Both the position numbers and the translations under genes were made by a program. Under the pieces are notes generated by a model. It did not search any database. It was given only the letters and a program-made list of their open reading frames with translations, and was not told the DNA's origin. Source: Amblyomma americanum (taxonomy: Eukaryota; Arthropoda; Arachnida; Ixodida; Ixodidae). Taken from it: DNA of 64,000 bases. Where the stretch lies: the NCBI RefSeq assembly GCF_052857255.1, contig NC_135498.1, forward strand, positions 91,582,757 through 91,646,756, written 5' to 3'. Of the stretch, positions 10,621 through 22,850 are shown piece after piece; the first letter of the stretch is position 1; every line of letters starts with the position of its first letter.

Positions 10621-12779
10621 TGACGTAGCGATTAACCTCATTTCACTGAGGCACTTGCCAATCACCTGCGATTTCACGCCATACTGGCGGAGAACTATGT
10701 ATGCTAGTGCAACAGCCCACATGAAGGGGAGAAAGGACCGTCTCCTTCATTTTCCTGCTCAGCCACTGCTGCACTGCAACTGCGACGCCATGAGAACCGG
10801 TCGAAGCCATTATTCGGCTTTGGCTCCAAGCTAGTGAAACCAGAATGTGTTGGATCGGCATCGAAACATCGGTTCTCTAACGAATCTTTTGTCGAGCGTC
10901 GCCCTTTTTCCCCAATTCTCCTCGCGACCAGGCATATCTTTGCCAGAATGTTCGCGTTATCAGTGCAGGTACTGTCCACTGTACACGGTTAAGCATGCTT
11001 GCACCTTATCTGCAGAAAGAAGCTCGCGGATTTCCGAACCCCTTACTCCAGAATAGACATCTCTGTGGTGTACATAACGTGATGTCCAATGCTCATGGCC
11101 TGGCTGGAAAAATCACCCAGTTTTGCTTCTGAACCGGTTTCGAATGTGTCAAGCGTTCACCAACCGTCTTTATTGTCGCAATTAGATACGCCTCGGTATG
11201 CGCCACACCTAGTCGCACCTCCTGCACTACGCTTCCAAAAGTCGCACATTTCAATCAGAAAAACGCTCGGAAGGGGCGCTATATAAATACATGTATAAAA
11301 TATATAATACATAAAAGTATATAATATATAAACTATATAAATTAACATAAAAAAGCAGAGATCATAATGAGACTTTTTCGGAAACCATAGTAGGTGTGGA
11401 ATTTTCGCTTTCAAACCCCTGACGTCACGACAATTCAGTGTGTTGCCGTTTTTGTGTTCAGAAAGAGCACACGCGGTTGGCGTGGCTGCGGTGGCCATCT
11501 CCTATTAAATTGCAATTTTTACTATTTTTAACAATAAACCACTACTAGCAACTTTGTCCGGAACAGTTGGTAGCCGCTTGTGCAATGACGAAATTTGCGT
11601 TCAAAGTCACCACGAATAGCTACAGGACGATCTCAGTGCTTTTGCAAACCACACATCGCACCCTTTTACCCAAGTCTGATTTGTTCCGTGGTGAATTTAT
11701 AAGCAGAGAAGGAGACATGAAACGAAGTATTTCAGCAGTAATTTAGTCACTGTAGTGACTATCGCCCATAAATAACCGGAAGAATTCGGCGACGCCGATA
11801 GCAACCGATAGCAACAAATGTGCTCGGTGGTCATCGAAGAGGAACCTTCATGATAAGGCGCTAAAATCAACTCAAATCAAGTGAACGTTTACGCTCCGTG
11901 CGGGCAGTCTGAAAGTTTCCTGATTTTTAAGAAAAGCATGATGTCTGGCAGCTATTTATTCCTGTCAGGAAAAACGGGTTACTGCAGGGAAGCGCCAGTC
12001 GCTCATTCATTATACGCCATGAATCGAATGCGGTGGAAAACTTTACATGCGTGGTCCTCATGATACTTCTTTAATGAAGGGCTAATGGCCGATGCTTTTT
12101 GTCAGAGCTTGTGTTATCAGTGAGTGACATTGTATCTTAAATGTTCAGTTCTACGATGAATCTTTGTAATGAATCTTTCTTATCATACCTTAATCATGGC
12201 GTGAACAAAAGACGAGGCAGTGTGCTCAGCAAGGTGTGTATTCATGATTGCAATAATTTAAAACATTCTGGTAAACACCGGTAGAAAATTTGTACATGCG
12301 GATTTTAGGCGCCTTTGTTATTGATTACAAATATCACAGACATATGCTGCGGAATAACTGTGATGAGTGAAACATATCACATACAACAAATTTCACAACA
12401 TGCAATCGAGTAACGTGTTGCTGAATAAAATGATGCACTCCAGATATTTACGGAGCGAAAAAAGAAGCACTTCCATGCCACCTGAAAAGCCACTAACATT
12501 TCACAGCGCATATCATGAGAAGCTAACCACAGAAATATGGGAAAACGATGTTCAAATAAGAAATTAAAGTGCAACAGCAATACACACTACAAGTACTGTC
12601 GGGCAGAATGCGAATGCGCACACTTCCATATGTCGTTTCATAAAAGTGTTGGGTGACATCTATGAGCAATCATTTTATGAGTTACATATGGCAACAGCCT
12701 TTTATGTAGTAAAATTAATCAGGCTCTAGTTGTTCGCTCCAGCTGAATGTAGCAAGGTGGAAAATTGCGTTTTATTATA
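10621..12779. other. No recognised gene; one AT-rich simple tract
   Basis: Mixed-composition sequence without a supported gene. At about 11285-11345 there is a TATA/ATATAT-rich tract. The open frames at 10643-10979 and 11157-11498 lie on overlapping strands and show no domain. Confidence 0.4.
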
Positions 12780-13677
12780 CAGGGTACCAAGGCTAACTTT
12801 ACCAAGGGTTAAAAAATAAGATATTTGAGGTAGGCTAGGGAACCACTTACATACAGCTACCAGCTGGCTTGCGTATCTATGCAATTTTTTGTATTGCTAT
12901 TAATTAGGTTTTAACACTTTTTTCGAAATGCGTAAATATTGACTTTAGACAGCAGATGTGAATAGCAAAGTTCCAGAGCAGCTTCAGTAACCTCCATTCT
13001 ATTTATTTGCAATAAAGAAAGCCTCACATGTATCTTTCTTCCGAGCTCCAAAGAGAGCCCGCGAAATACAAAAAAAATCACGTGACTAGCGCATTCGCGC
13101 GTGACGATTGTGCTGCTCTCAAACCCGGCTTGAGTGAACGAAATCGGCAGCTGGCAAGGCACGGCAACCCGACTGCTCCGGCAGGCTGATATGTCGACGG
13201 TGGTTGCGACGCCCGCGATAGCCAGTCTGCAAGCGTGACGGTGCAACCAGTGTCGACATATCGGCCTGCCTGAGCAATAGGGTTGTCGTGCCTTGCCAGC
13301 AGCTGATCTCGTTCACTCAAGCCAGGTTTGAGAGCAGCACAATCGTGGCGCGCGAATGCGCTTGTCACGTGATTTTTTCGTATTTCGCGGGCTTTCTTCG
13401 GAGCTCAGAAAAATGATACACGTGAGACTTTCTTTGTCTTAAATAAATAGAATGGCGGTTTTTGAAGGTGCTCTTCAAGTTTGCTTTTCACATATGTTCT
13501 CTAAAGTGAATATTTACGCATTTAGAGAAATTATCTTAATTTCTAATTAACTAATTACAAAATAACTAATTGCCTATCATGCGCAAGCCGGTTGGTAATT
13601 GTATGCAAGTGGTTTTCCTGGCCTACCTCAAATATCTTCCCTTTTAACCCTTGGCTAATGTCAGCCTGGACACCCTG
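12780..13677. mobile_element. Fold-back element with arms of about 430 bp
   Basis: The left end (CAGGGTACCAAGGCTAACTT, then CAAGGGTTAAAAA) is the inverted match of the right end (TTTTAACCCTTGGCTAATGT, then CAGCCTGGACACCCTG). The match continues inward: ATATTTGAGGTAGGCTAGG against CCTACCTCAAATATC, GCCCGCGAAATAC against GTATTTCGCGGGC, and GACTAGCGCATTCGCGCG against CGCGCGAATGCGCTTGTC. The centre lies near 13190-13240, where GATATGTCGACGGTGG faces CAGTGTCGACATATC. No protein is encoded, so it is a non-autonomous element. The superfamily is not determined. Confidence 0.75.
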
Positions 13678-14955
13678 GAAATAGGAGACGTCACGAAGGA
13701 AACACTATTCAGAAACAGCTTATAAATGTGGCGATGTATTTGTACAGGGCAAGAAATGAAATGTCGCCACGGCTACTAAACTATGCCAGAAAGAACAAAA
13801 TGACATAGTCGCTCAATACAGACCAGGTACAGTTTTATATGATTCTATAGAACATGACGCGACACATTGTAAGCACACCGCAGTGTGTACAGCACAGTTC
13901 GTTTCCTTGCTCCTCTATAAATTTGTTATTTGCCCGTTCTCGTTATGAACTTCTGCATGGCTTTATTGACTTTGATAAAAAATGAAGCTGTAGGAGAACA
14001 GAAAACTATATTACCTGAAAGGCAATCTCTTTTTCGTGCTCTTCACCGCCCAGCCTTCGAAGTTCAACACTTTGCGGGAAAGGTGACAAATCTGACGTGA
14101 CAGACGAGCACAAATTTCCGACGCCAAACGTAAAAGCTGTGAATGTGTCCTTGAGTGTGCTAGCTCGATCTGAAAGCTGCTCAGTTGTGTGGAGACGACC
14201 GCATGAGTCCAATTTCAGAGTAAATTGATCGAGTCCAAGCATCGAGACTTCCGCAATCCTTATTCACAGTGAGAAATCAAGCGCAGGTTACACAAGGTTT
14301 TTTTTTTGCACCATGCTGCCAGCTGCGTATCCAGTCTAGTATTAAACCAACGGCCTTGAACTTTTCCTTCATAGTGCAGCTAAAAATGTCCTACTGAAGC
14401 AGACAGAGTATAGACCCTGCCTCGTCGCATCTTCCCGTCACTGATAAGCTTGTCGAGTTCAATAATTGCTGTCAGTTTTATACTGCGCCGAGGTTTGATT
14501 CAGTAGCGAACTAAGTAGACGGGAGGAGGTTACATTTTACTGTACTGGGTGGCAGTATAAAGTTATGCGAATACTGTATTTACGGTTATTAAAAACGGCT
14601 GGCCTAGGATGGCCATTGGCTCTTTTGTGTTACGATTCCAAGGACATTTTCTATGTTTTCTTGAGAGAGTTGCAATGTTAAAATTTGTTTAAACTTGTTT
14701 TTCCATAATTGCAATTTCGAAAGCATTTTGTTCAGTCCAAGAAGGAACACGGCGCCAGAGTACCTGCGACCAGTGCCGCAAACTCGGCGACAGCCCCCGA
14801 CATAACGCGACTGACGGAGTTCACGAAACATGCAAACGACTGCGCGGGTCACAAATTCAAAAGGGATAGACAGTGAGAGAGCGAGAGACCTTTTCTCTTT
14901 TCAGAACCTTCTTGCTGTTAGATCTTGTTATTTACTATAGTCGGACCAAACACAA
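13678..14955. other. No recognised gene
   Basis: Nothing beyond short frames open on both strands. No repeat shared with other parts of the window was noticed. Confidence 0.4.
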
Positions 14956-15210
14956 GAACGAAGCGGCTTTTTTTCACCGTCAGAGGACCTCCTTCCAGCC
15001 AACGGCGTCGGCCGATTCCCATGACCCTGCTGGAGTGACAATGCAGGGAGCGTCAGCACAATGCAAAGAGAGGTATATCCCCAACCACAGATGAAAATGG
15101 TTATCCCCTTTCATCTTCCACTTCCCGCTTTCTCACACCAGAAGGGTAATGAGAATCGGCCGACGCCATTGGCTGGAAGCAGGTGATTTGACGGGAAGGC
15201 CGCTGCGTTC
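14956..15210. mobile_element. MITE with ~90-bp terminal inverted repeats, copy 1
   Basis: The left arm (GAACGAAGCGGCTTTTTTTC, CCTTCCAGCCAACGGCGTCG, GCCGATTCCCATGACCCTGC) is matched in reverse complement by the right arm (GGGTAATGAGAATCGGCCGA, CGCCATTGGCTGGAAG, GGCCGCTGCGTTC). Non-coding spacer of about 80 bp. A second copy is at 28712-28938. Confidence 0.75.
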
Positions 15211-15219
15211 AAATCTGTA

Positions 15220-15395
15220 TCCGGCTATACAAGAGGCTCGTTTAGATGAAACTGACAGCAGTGGGTCGAGTCAGGTGATCGAGTTGAGCAAGGTCAGCCT
15301 ACGTCGACGACTGCGCGTTACATGAACTCGATTTTAACGACTCGAGACCGGTTCCACTGCAGCGACACCAAGCGTCGAGCAGGCATCGGAAGAGG
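15220..15395 (-). repeat. Dispersed repeat, inverted partner of 10445-10620
   Basis: The reverse complement matches 10445-10620 over the segment around GCTCGACGCTTGGTGTCGCT and CGAGTTCATGTAA. It directly adjoins the MITE at 14956-15210. Confidence 0.5.
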
Positions 15396-18300
15396 ACAGT
15401 GGCAGCGCTATAGATCGTGGAAGGGCAGCTCTCTCTCGGAGGCGCGACGGCTCAAGCCAAAAACAGATTCTCATGTATTTTCTCGCCTCCCACTAATCCG
15501 ACTCGACCCGGTTTACATGCTATATCTGCCGTTGGGGTCCAGCGAGTCGACCCAACCCCTGTATTTGCCCAGGGCTCTCCAGAGACCTTCCCAAGTGGCC
15601 CCCGCACCTCCGGGAGCGTGCAGCGCGCGCAGTTTCACATTGTGCAACCCATCGAGGCACTCCTGCATCCGCTTTACTGTCTCCGCTAATATATAAAAAA
15701 AATCTTAGTTGGACAGCCACCAACTTGACGACCGTGCTTGAGAGCTCGCCGGTTTTAAATGGCAGAAAGTGCTACGCCATTTGCAACCCTGACGGGGCCT
15801 TGCAAGAAATCACTCTCCGTTTGGGCGAAAGGGCATTGGACAGCCTCCGAAGCGCGCGACGCGCTGACATTGCAATGTTGACAGCCCTAGCGACTCCGGT
15901 GGCTACCGGCAGAAGGGGCAAACGAACCATCGGCGCAGTAAGGTCCTAACCTAACAGCGGAGAGGACAAGACACTGCGGCCGTCTTTGTTCCGGTGTTCT
16001 AAACGCCATGTTCCACCAGCACTAGTCCGGACGTATACGCTAGCGCTGTGGCGATGGTGCGATTATGCCCACGCTTTCGGGCCCGGGTTTCAGGACCGAG
16101 TCGGTCCCGAAACGTTGGGCAAAGTTAAAATATTGGTTGGCGTCAGTTTTCTATCAATTACTGACGAAAGCATCTTACCTCCGGAATGCTTGAAACCGAG
16201 TGAAGAAAGCCTTGCATCTGCTAGACAATATGACGCCAGGTGACAAATTGAATAATGCCGCTGTTCTACACTGCCGCTCCTCCCACTCCAAAAAAAGAGG
16301 AAAAAAAGAAAGAGCTGGCCACATATCCAGCACATGCGTCATTCACATAACATGCATAGAAACTTGGAAACTCTTCCGACAAGAGCTAGGACAGTTTGCA
16401 TGGGTGTGCAAGCACATATGAAGATGCGGCCGTACGTACCTTGGGTCAAGTTTCGTGACGCTGACAGCAGGAGACGATGACATTGCGTTCCAAACGGGTG
16501 CCAACCTCGTCATTTGAGTTGAGTCGACTCTGCAGCGCCCGCTTCATTCTCTTGCGAGCGTTTGACGCAACCACAGAGCGCAGCACACATGGACGAAGCA
16601 GCGAAGACAGTCTGGTGCTGTGCTCTGTCTCGTTTACTTCGGCTACCTCGGTTGCACTTCCGGTACCGGAGTTCCGTACACACTTGGTTTTAGCTAGTTT
16701 TGTTATCCGAGATTGGAAAGCGTCCATTTTCTTGTCGCTGCTTAGGCTGCTGTTGGTGCCTCCGCCGTGTGCTGCACTGGTGACGCCGTCTTCCTCGAAA
16801 CCTTGCTGCCTCTCCCCTCTCTCTCTCAGCCACTGAAGCCATGAACGCACGAAAAAACAGCGGCTGCTGGCGCTCGGTCGGAAACAACTCGAGCGCGGGC
16901 CGCGTACCCAAAAGCGCAGCGTTGGGTCACCTTGGGTTGGCTAAGGCGGTTGTTTCTTGGCTGTTCCGGCGTTCTGCCGCGATTTGGTCACGACGGTGCC
17001 GTCTTCTTGTATGCGGCAGTGCGGATGTCTCTTCGCCAGCTCAATTCCCTTGTTGGTGATGCCTGTGAGGAGCGCTTTTCGAAGGTAAAAATCACTCGGA
17101 CGCGGATCTTTCTTTTCCTTGTTATCCGTCCGCTTGCTCATCGAGAGCCGCAGAAAATTTCTAATCTTGATGCCGGAAGACGTTTCACCGCCGGCGGTCG
17201 TCATGTCACTGCGGCTGGTCAACATGCCGGGCGGCAAGCACGTTTGAGGACCACCATTCTCCCTCGGTCGCGGCTCCCGATTGGTGAAGGAAAGACTTCC
17301 TTCTCGATAAGCAGGCCCAGATGCTGGAGAGGGCTATGGCGAGGGTTAAGGCTCGTATCTAGTCCGGCCTCCTAGGCGCACGGGCGAGCGGCGTGTGGGG
17401 TCAGTCACGTCAAACTGGCAACTGGTGGTGGATTGTTGCTATGAAGGGGGGTACTGGTCCCGACGCATGCCAGGCGGGGATTCGGCCCTCGTGCCATGCA
17501 CTGTCCAACCACTCTGGCGCCTCGCATCGGCTACGCCAGGAGAAGCGCATGCGCAGTGATGCGCAGAACGTTCGACGCGCCATCTTTCGTAGATTTGCGA
17601 AGCAGCGGCGCCCCAACGAGAGGCTGCACCCTTCTGGCCGGGCCGGCGGAGGATGAAGCGGGTCACTCGCATCTGTGGCGGCTGGTGGTGCGAGCCCGAT
17701 TTTGCACTTCCGAGTGCTGATTACCGACAATCAGCGCCTCGGAGAAAAAACACAAGCAGAGGAACAACACAGGCATGTACATTATACAGATAGAACCACA
17801 GAGGACAATTGTTCAAGTAGCGCACGCTGTTATAAAATATCGATAAGGCACCCTCCCATTTCAGGAATTAAAACGTCTATAGGGCAGGCATTGCGGGGTT
17901 CAATACACGATTTATACTGTGATCAATTTTGTAGTCATGGTAATCACTTGTCGCGCATACTCAGTACTGGCTGACAACAGTTGATGGTTCCAGCCAAAGT
18001 AAACAAGCTCTGGAAATACGCACGCAAGAATATAGGCAATTGTTCACTCAAATAAGTAGAAATCTTGGGCTCTTAGTGAATCATATATGTATATCTCTTT
18101 ACCAAAACTGTATGCAGCGTCGATACCTTCAAGTATTACAGACGGATGCCTAAGAAAAACACTAATTTCGCTACATAACACATTTGGTGCAGCAGATCGG
18201 CCCGTAAAAATTTCTTAAAGCGGGCGAGTTCCGTAGGCTGATGATGTCAGGTCAGGGATGTCACATTCAAGTATCAGAAACGAAAGCGAGTACAGTGTGA

Positions 18301-18507
18301 TATTGTTGAGAGAAACGGACGCCTACCAATATTTTTAACTACAGACCTTTTCGGGGGCTCCTAGCCGTCAGGGTTGCCAGGACGCGCCGCAAACCGGATA
18401 TGCACCCAAGAAACTTCCGGCCTCCCCGTAGGCCAGCGGGCGCGGATGGTTTTTCGCGGTCCGTGTGTTGCTTGCATCATGCTGGTACCAGTCTTGCTCG
18501 TTGCAAC
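15396..18507. other. No recognised gene; GC-rich stretch 16440-17720
   Basis: Several frames stay open on both strands in the GC-rich part. Examples are a 134-codon minus frame at 16446-16850 with an ATG at 16850, followed by a CAAG/GTACGT-type donor near 16440, and a 98-codon minus frame at 16941-17237 ending in NKGIELAKRHPHCRI. I do not recognise any of them. A decayed first exon or an unknown transposon gene is possible. From 17740 to 18360 the sequence is AT-rich and featureless. Confidence 0.35.
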
Positions 18508-18733
18508 ATGTTTTCGGCGGCCAAAATGTCTCCTGTGACACCATCGCGACGTAGACCGTTTTGTTGTGTACCAAGCTGCAGCTTGCGGATTGGAACCAAC
18601 CTCCTGTCGGCAGTGCGCGCTTTTAAGTTTCCTACGGACACAGAGCGCAGAAGTGCCTGGATCGCAGCTGTGCGGCGGGACAAATGGCTGCCCACAAAAA
18701 GTTCGCATGTTTGCTCTGCGCACCTCGTTCAAG
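18508..18733 (+). CDS. Transposase exon 1: THAP zinc finger
   Basis: ATG at 18508 opens a frame encoding a nearly complete THAP (C2CH) DNA-binding domain. CCVPSC supplies the first two cysteines. FKFPTDTERRSAWIAAV contains the invariant tryptophan, and HVCSAHL carries the C-x2-H pair. All four zinc ligands are present. The exon ends at a consensus donor (CAAG then GTGAGA, GT at 18734). Splicing to an acceptor at 19681-19682 adds GRPSSEPTHAHYILCVFPY, the expected end of a THAP domain with its AVPTxF-like box. THAP domains bind the ends of many eukaryotic DNA transposons, and here the domain precedes a DDE transposase. The coding part of this exon shows no lesion. Confidence 0.75.
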
Positions 18734-19682
18734 GTGAGAAACATTGTAAGAGCCCGCTTGTGCCGTAGTGTGTTCCTGCTCTGCTTATGTTCGCTTTGAT
18801 GCATGACTGCTGACGCGATTGAACGGTATGAGTGACCTATCGTAACGTCCGCATTCCCTCATTTAATGATTAAATGTATGAGTGGGACTGCTGCTTGGAA
18901 CCTCACAAGGTTCCGTTCAGTTTTTTGCGGTTGAATGGCGCATGCAAGGCGCCGTAGAGCAGCATCCGTTGCTTCGCTCGCTTGGTGCTGAACCGAAGAG
19001 CCCTGCCTCGTCTTTTTTCGAGACCAGCCTGAGGCCTTTGCATTGTAGTACTGGTCACCACGCTCCGATATGGACCCGAGAATCTGTTCGCCGAAAACAA
19101 AACTCCTTTGGAGTTTCTTTACCCTTTGCTTGCATATTTGGCGCCGTAGTTGAGGCGTCCTTCTTTCGGGATACGTGTTCGATCATGTCCTCGGCAAGCG
19201 CATTTTTGCGGAGTCGATATCCTAAACCGTCCGAGTATCATTCAACGTCGGTGGACGTTTAGAGCCCAATGTAGTCCAAATATACTTGTGGTATGGCGTG
19301 CCTCGTAGCACGAAATCGCTGTAGTTTCATTAGCTTTTGCCTGCATCTGATCGGTGGAAAAAAAGGCAAGATGACGGCGCCAGTGCAGTGCTTAACTGTT
19401 GTCGTGCCGTGCGTGCTTCTTGTAAAGAGTAAAACTTTAAAAAGCAACTGCAGTGGCTAGAACGATCCCCATGCGCGCATGTAATTTCTTATTCTGGTGT
19501 AGTGTTTCCAGCGCCTGGAAAAAATTGTCAGTTAATTATATGTGCCAATCCATGAATCTACTTCTGTCAAAGCACCCTTTGTGTTCTTCCCTCCATTCTC
19601 TTCCGCTGTCCTGCCGTCCAGGTGCAGCAAGTATTGTTTTCATTTAGAAGCATGTTGCGACTGTTTCATTTTTCTTTTACAG

Positions 19683-19830
19683 GCAGACCATCATCTGAAC
19701 CTACGCATGCACACTACATACTATGTGTCTTTCCTTATCGTGCTTCGGGGAACGTTGTCCAAAAAATCGCCAGATTTCAACGTGCTGAACACAAAGAAGC
19801 ACTGAAGCAAGCATGCACGCCTCATACATG
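19683..19830 (+). CDS. Transposase exon 2: end of THAP domain and basic linker
   Basis: Preceded by a pyrimidine-rich tract and AG (TTTCTTTTACAG). The frame continues exon 1 in phase: GRPSSEPTHAHYILCVFPY, then ASGNVVQKIARFQRAEHKEA. The 3' end is not clear. The frame reads on to a stop near 19883, so a donor should lie before it; I cannot place it with confidence. The next coding segment begins around 19985. Confidence 0.6.
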
Positions 19831-19984
19831 TGCTCCCTGCCCAGTGAATCTGATTGTGTCCCAATGGCGTGCGCTTCTGGGCTAGATACAAGTGTGCGTA
19901 TGTGTGTGTGTGTGTGTGTACGTGTTTCTTCTTGGTCCCCGTTTCTTTCGCGCAGTTCAATCATGAACGAAATCCACCAACTAG

Positions 19985-21150
19985 CCCGCCTCAAAACCCT
20001 TCTTAAGTAATAGAGGACCAGATGCCTGCCACCCTGCCACATCTGCAACTTCAGATGTCTGCACTGTAGAGAAGTGTGATATGGAGACACAAACCACTCT
20101 CAGCATGCTAGTTGTGTCAGACTTAATCAAAGAAAATGAAACACTAAGGCAGCGTTTGGCTTGCCTAGAGCAAGATCTGTTAGCAGCAAATGAAAAAGTT
20201 GTTGAGCTTGAGAAAAAGCCAGCAAATCTTGCTGGGATAACCAAAGATATTGTCATGCAGACAACGAAAACTATGAAGTTTTACACAGGGTTCTTCTCTG
20301 CAGCTAGGTTCTCTGCATACTTGCAGTTAGTGCTCTTGACGCGGCAACCGTCTGCAACGTGCCTTGACCCAGAAACACAATTAATCCTTGTCCTCATGAG
20401 GCTGCGTTCGAGCCTGCTTACCCAAGACCTAGCTTGCCGATTTGGAATTTCAAACAGCACTTTGAGTAACATTTTTCATACGTGGCTGGATGTTCTCGCC
20501 ACCAACATGAAGCGGCTCATCGTCTGGCCATCTCGGCGCACGCTTGAAGCCAATCGGCCAGCAGCATTTCAAGACACTCTCTTTGATGGTCTCACAGGAA
20601 TCATTGACTGCACTGAGATATTTATAGAAATGCCACTGGTAATGATTGCAAGGAGCCAAACATACTCCAGCTACAAGCACCACAATACGGTGAAGCTACT
20701 TGTCGTGATATCGCCTTCAGGAGCCATAACGTTTGTGTCGAAAGCATGGGGAGGAAAGGTATCTGACAAAAAAGTTACTCTGAGTAGTGGCCTTCTAGAC
20801 AAGGTCAAGGAAGAGGGTGTTTCCTGGTTGACCGAGGATTTCGAAGCAATGTCTTATTTGCTGCACGAGGCGCAACACTGCTGATGCCATCCTTGACCAA
20901 GAATCGTGCTGAGCTATAAGGTGCTGAAGTTACAACGTCAAGGAAACTGCCTAGAGTGCGCATCCATGTCAGAAGGACAATACAAAGACTGAAAGTTTTC
21001 CGGATTTTCCAAACTGTTCTGCCTCTGAACTTCACGAGAAGAAGCAGCGACATAAGCTTTGCAACCATTCACAAAGTGGTGGTAGTATGCAGCGCATTAG
21101 TTAATCTGCAAACCCCGATCTGCAACAACCGTAAGATTGCAGGTGACTGA
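19985..21150 (+). pseudogene. Transposase body: coiled coil, HTH_Tnp_4 and DDE_Tnp_4 domains (ISL2EU-like)
   Basis: An open frame from about 19985 contains METQTTLSML at 20081, a leucine-rich coiled coil (LIKENETLRQRLACLEQDL), then MKFYTGFFSAARFSAYL. Next is an HTH_Tnp_4-type segment (LILVLMRLRSSLLTQDLACR, FGISNSTLSNIFHTWLDVL). The DDE_Tnp_4 core follows: IIDCTEIFIE with the first catalytic aspartate, TYSSYKHHNTVKLLVVISPS and FVSKAWGGKVSDK. Near 20830 a frameshift moves the second-aspartate box (DRGFRSN) into another frame. A TAA at 20917-20919 interrupts it. The box that should hold the catalytic glutamate reads VRIHVRRTIQRLK instead of HVERxxxRLK. The C-terminal part (VFRIFQTVLPLNF, VVVVCSALVNLQTPIC) ends at TGA 21150. 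An inactive copy of a cut-and-paste transposase. Confidence 0.8.
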
Positions 21151-21264
21151 TAACTAGGTGGTGCGATGTGCTGCTGTGCAAAAAGATGAACAGTAACAAC
21201 GCACTGATAAACAGCATGTACTTATGTGTTTAGTAGAGTGAGTTGACGGGCTAGTCGGCATTGC

Positions 21265-22045
21265 ATGGTGAAAGAACAGCGGTAAGTACGGAACAGGAGA
21301 CAAACATGGAAGCACAAGGATGGGCGCTGACTATCAACTGAATGTTTATTTCGGAGTACAAACATATATCAGGTGGCAGCAAGGGGGGCAGTACATTCAG
21401 GCATGCGCGTTCACATGGAAACAGTGGATGGTCACGTTAAATAATGAATTTATAAAACCCTGAAGCTCAGAAGGACGGATGGGTGAAGGCGATAAAACTA
21501 TTAAAAGCTGCATGGTGTAGAGGGCCGTCGCGTGAACCAAGAAGATACAGATGAAGGATTAAATAGGATGCAAAAGTATGGCGCAAAAGGGGGTTATGAG
21601 TGTTTAAAACTCGTGGAAACGATAGTAAAAGAACGATAAAAATGTTTCGGTGCAGAGGCCCAATCAAAAAAGGAAGGATATTCAACAATTCTGATGTTTA
21701 AAGATGACCAAAAGGTTAAAAAGTCTGTTAAAACCAAAAAACGAGGAAGGTTGGCTGCTAAAACACAAATACCAAGTGTCAAGCCACCGCTCAAAACGCA
21801 TGGCCAGCTGCCCTTAGGAACAACAATTCTTTCTCAGATAGGCAGATGGACGGAGTGCTAACACAGTAGTCCTTGGTACGACGGAGTTCAATGGTTTCAG
21901 TTATCTTCCTAGATAAATGATCTCGTCTTTTGCTGATAATCGCGCATCCATCGTACACTGGGGTGCAAGTGTCGTTTTTACATTTCATGCAGTGTTTGGC
22001 AAGGTTCCCGGAGATAGCGTTACTGCTCATGTTATTTTTGTGCTC
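21265..22045 (-). pseudogene. Penelope-like element remnant, minus arm of a head-to-head pair
   Basis: The 79-codon frame at 21791-22030 is the C-terminal end of a Penelope-like GIY-YIG protein: SGNLAKHCMKCKNDTC (after the nuclease core), TETIELRRTKDYCVSTPSIC and LSEKELLFL. The rest (21265-21790) is the 3' untranslated part. The family is the same type as at 600-2560, but the sequence is a different subfamily. The RT is missing. Confidence 0.7.
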
Positions 22046-22059
22046 TTAACAGTCTGCAA

Positions 22060-22850
22060 GAACACAATAATAACATGAGCAGTATCGCTATCTCCGGGAG
22101 CATTGCCGAACCCTTCAAGAAATGTAAAAACGACACTTGCACATCAGGGTAGGATGGATGCGCGATTATCGGAGATCGTTTATCCATAGAGATAACTGAT
22201 GCCATTGAAATCCATCGTGCCAAGGACTACTGTGTTAGCACTCCGTCCATCTGCCTATCTGAGAAAGAACTGATGCTCCTAAGGGCAGCTGGCCATGCGT
22301 TTTGAGCGGCGGCTTGACCCTTGGTATTTATGTGTTGTAGCAGCCATCCTTCCTGATTTTTTTTTTCTGGTTTTAACAGACTTTTTAACCTTTTGGCCAT
22401 CTTTAAACATCAGAATTGTTGAAGGTCCTTCCTTTTTATGTTGTTGGGCCTCTACAAGGCAACATTTTTATCGTTCTTTTACTATCGCTCCCACCAGTTT
22501 TAAATACTCATAACCCCCTTTTGTGCCATACATTCGCATCCTGTTTAATCCTTCATCTGTTTCTTCTTAGTTCGCGTGAGGGCCCTCTACACCGTGCAGC
22601 TTTGATCGGTTTTATCGCCTTCACCCATCCGTCATTCTCAGCTTCAGGTTTTTATAAATTCATTATTTGACGTGACTATCCACTGTTTCCATGTGACCGC
22701 GCATGCCTGAATGTACCGTCCCCTTGCTCCCACCTGATATATGTTTGTACTCCGAAATAAAGTTTCAGTTGATAGTCAGCGCCCGTCCCTGTGCTTCCAT
22801 GTTTGTCTTCTGCCCCGTACTTGTGCTGTTCCTTCACCATGATTATGTGT
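22060..22850 (+). pseudogene. Penelope-like element remnant, plus arm of the head-to-head pair
   Basis: The reverse complement of the left arm repeats here over its whole length. At 22090-22305 the same C-terminal sequence appears (AKDYCVSTPSICLSEKELML) with an in-frame stop in the TCTSG-DGCAII stretch. It is followed by the same 3' region ending near TTGTACTCCGAAATAAAGTT and CTTCCATGTTTGTCTTCTGC. AATAAAG at about 22757 may be the element's polyadenylation signal. Confidence 0.7.

Noticed and set aside
19898..19920. GT dinucleotide run
   Set aside because: A short, ordinary simple repeat inside the transposase intron region; not informative.
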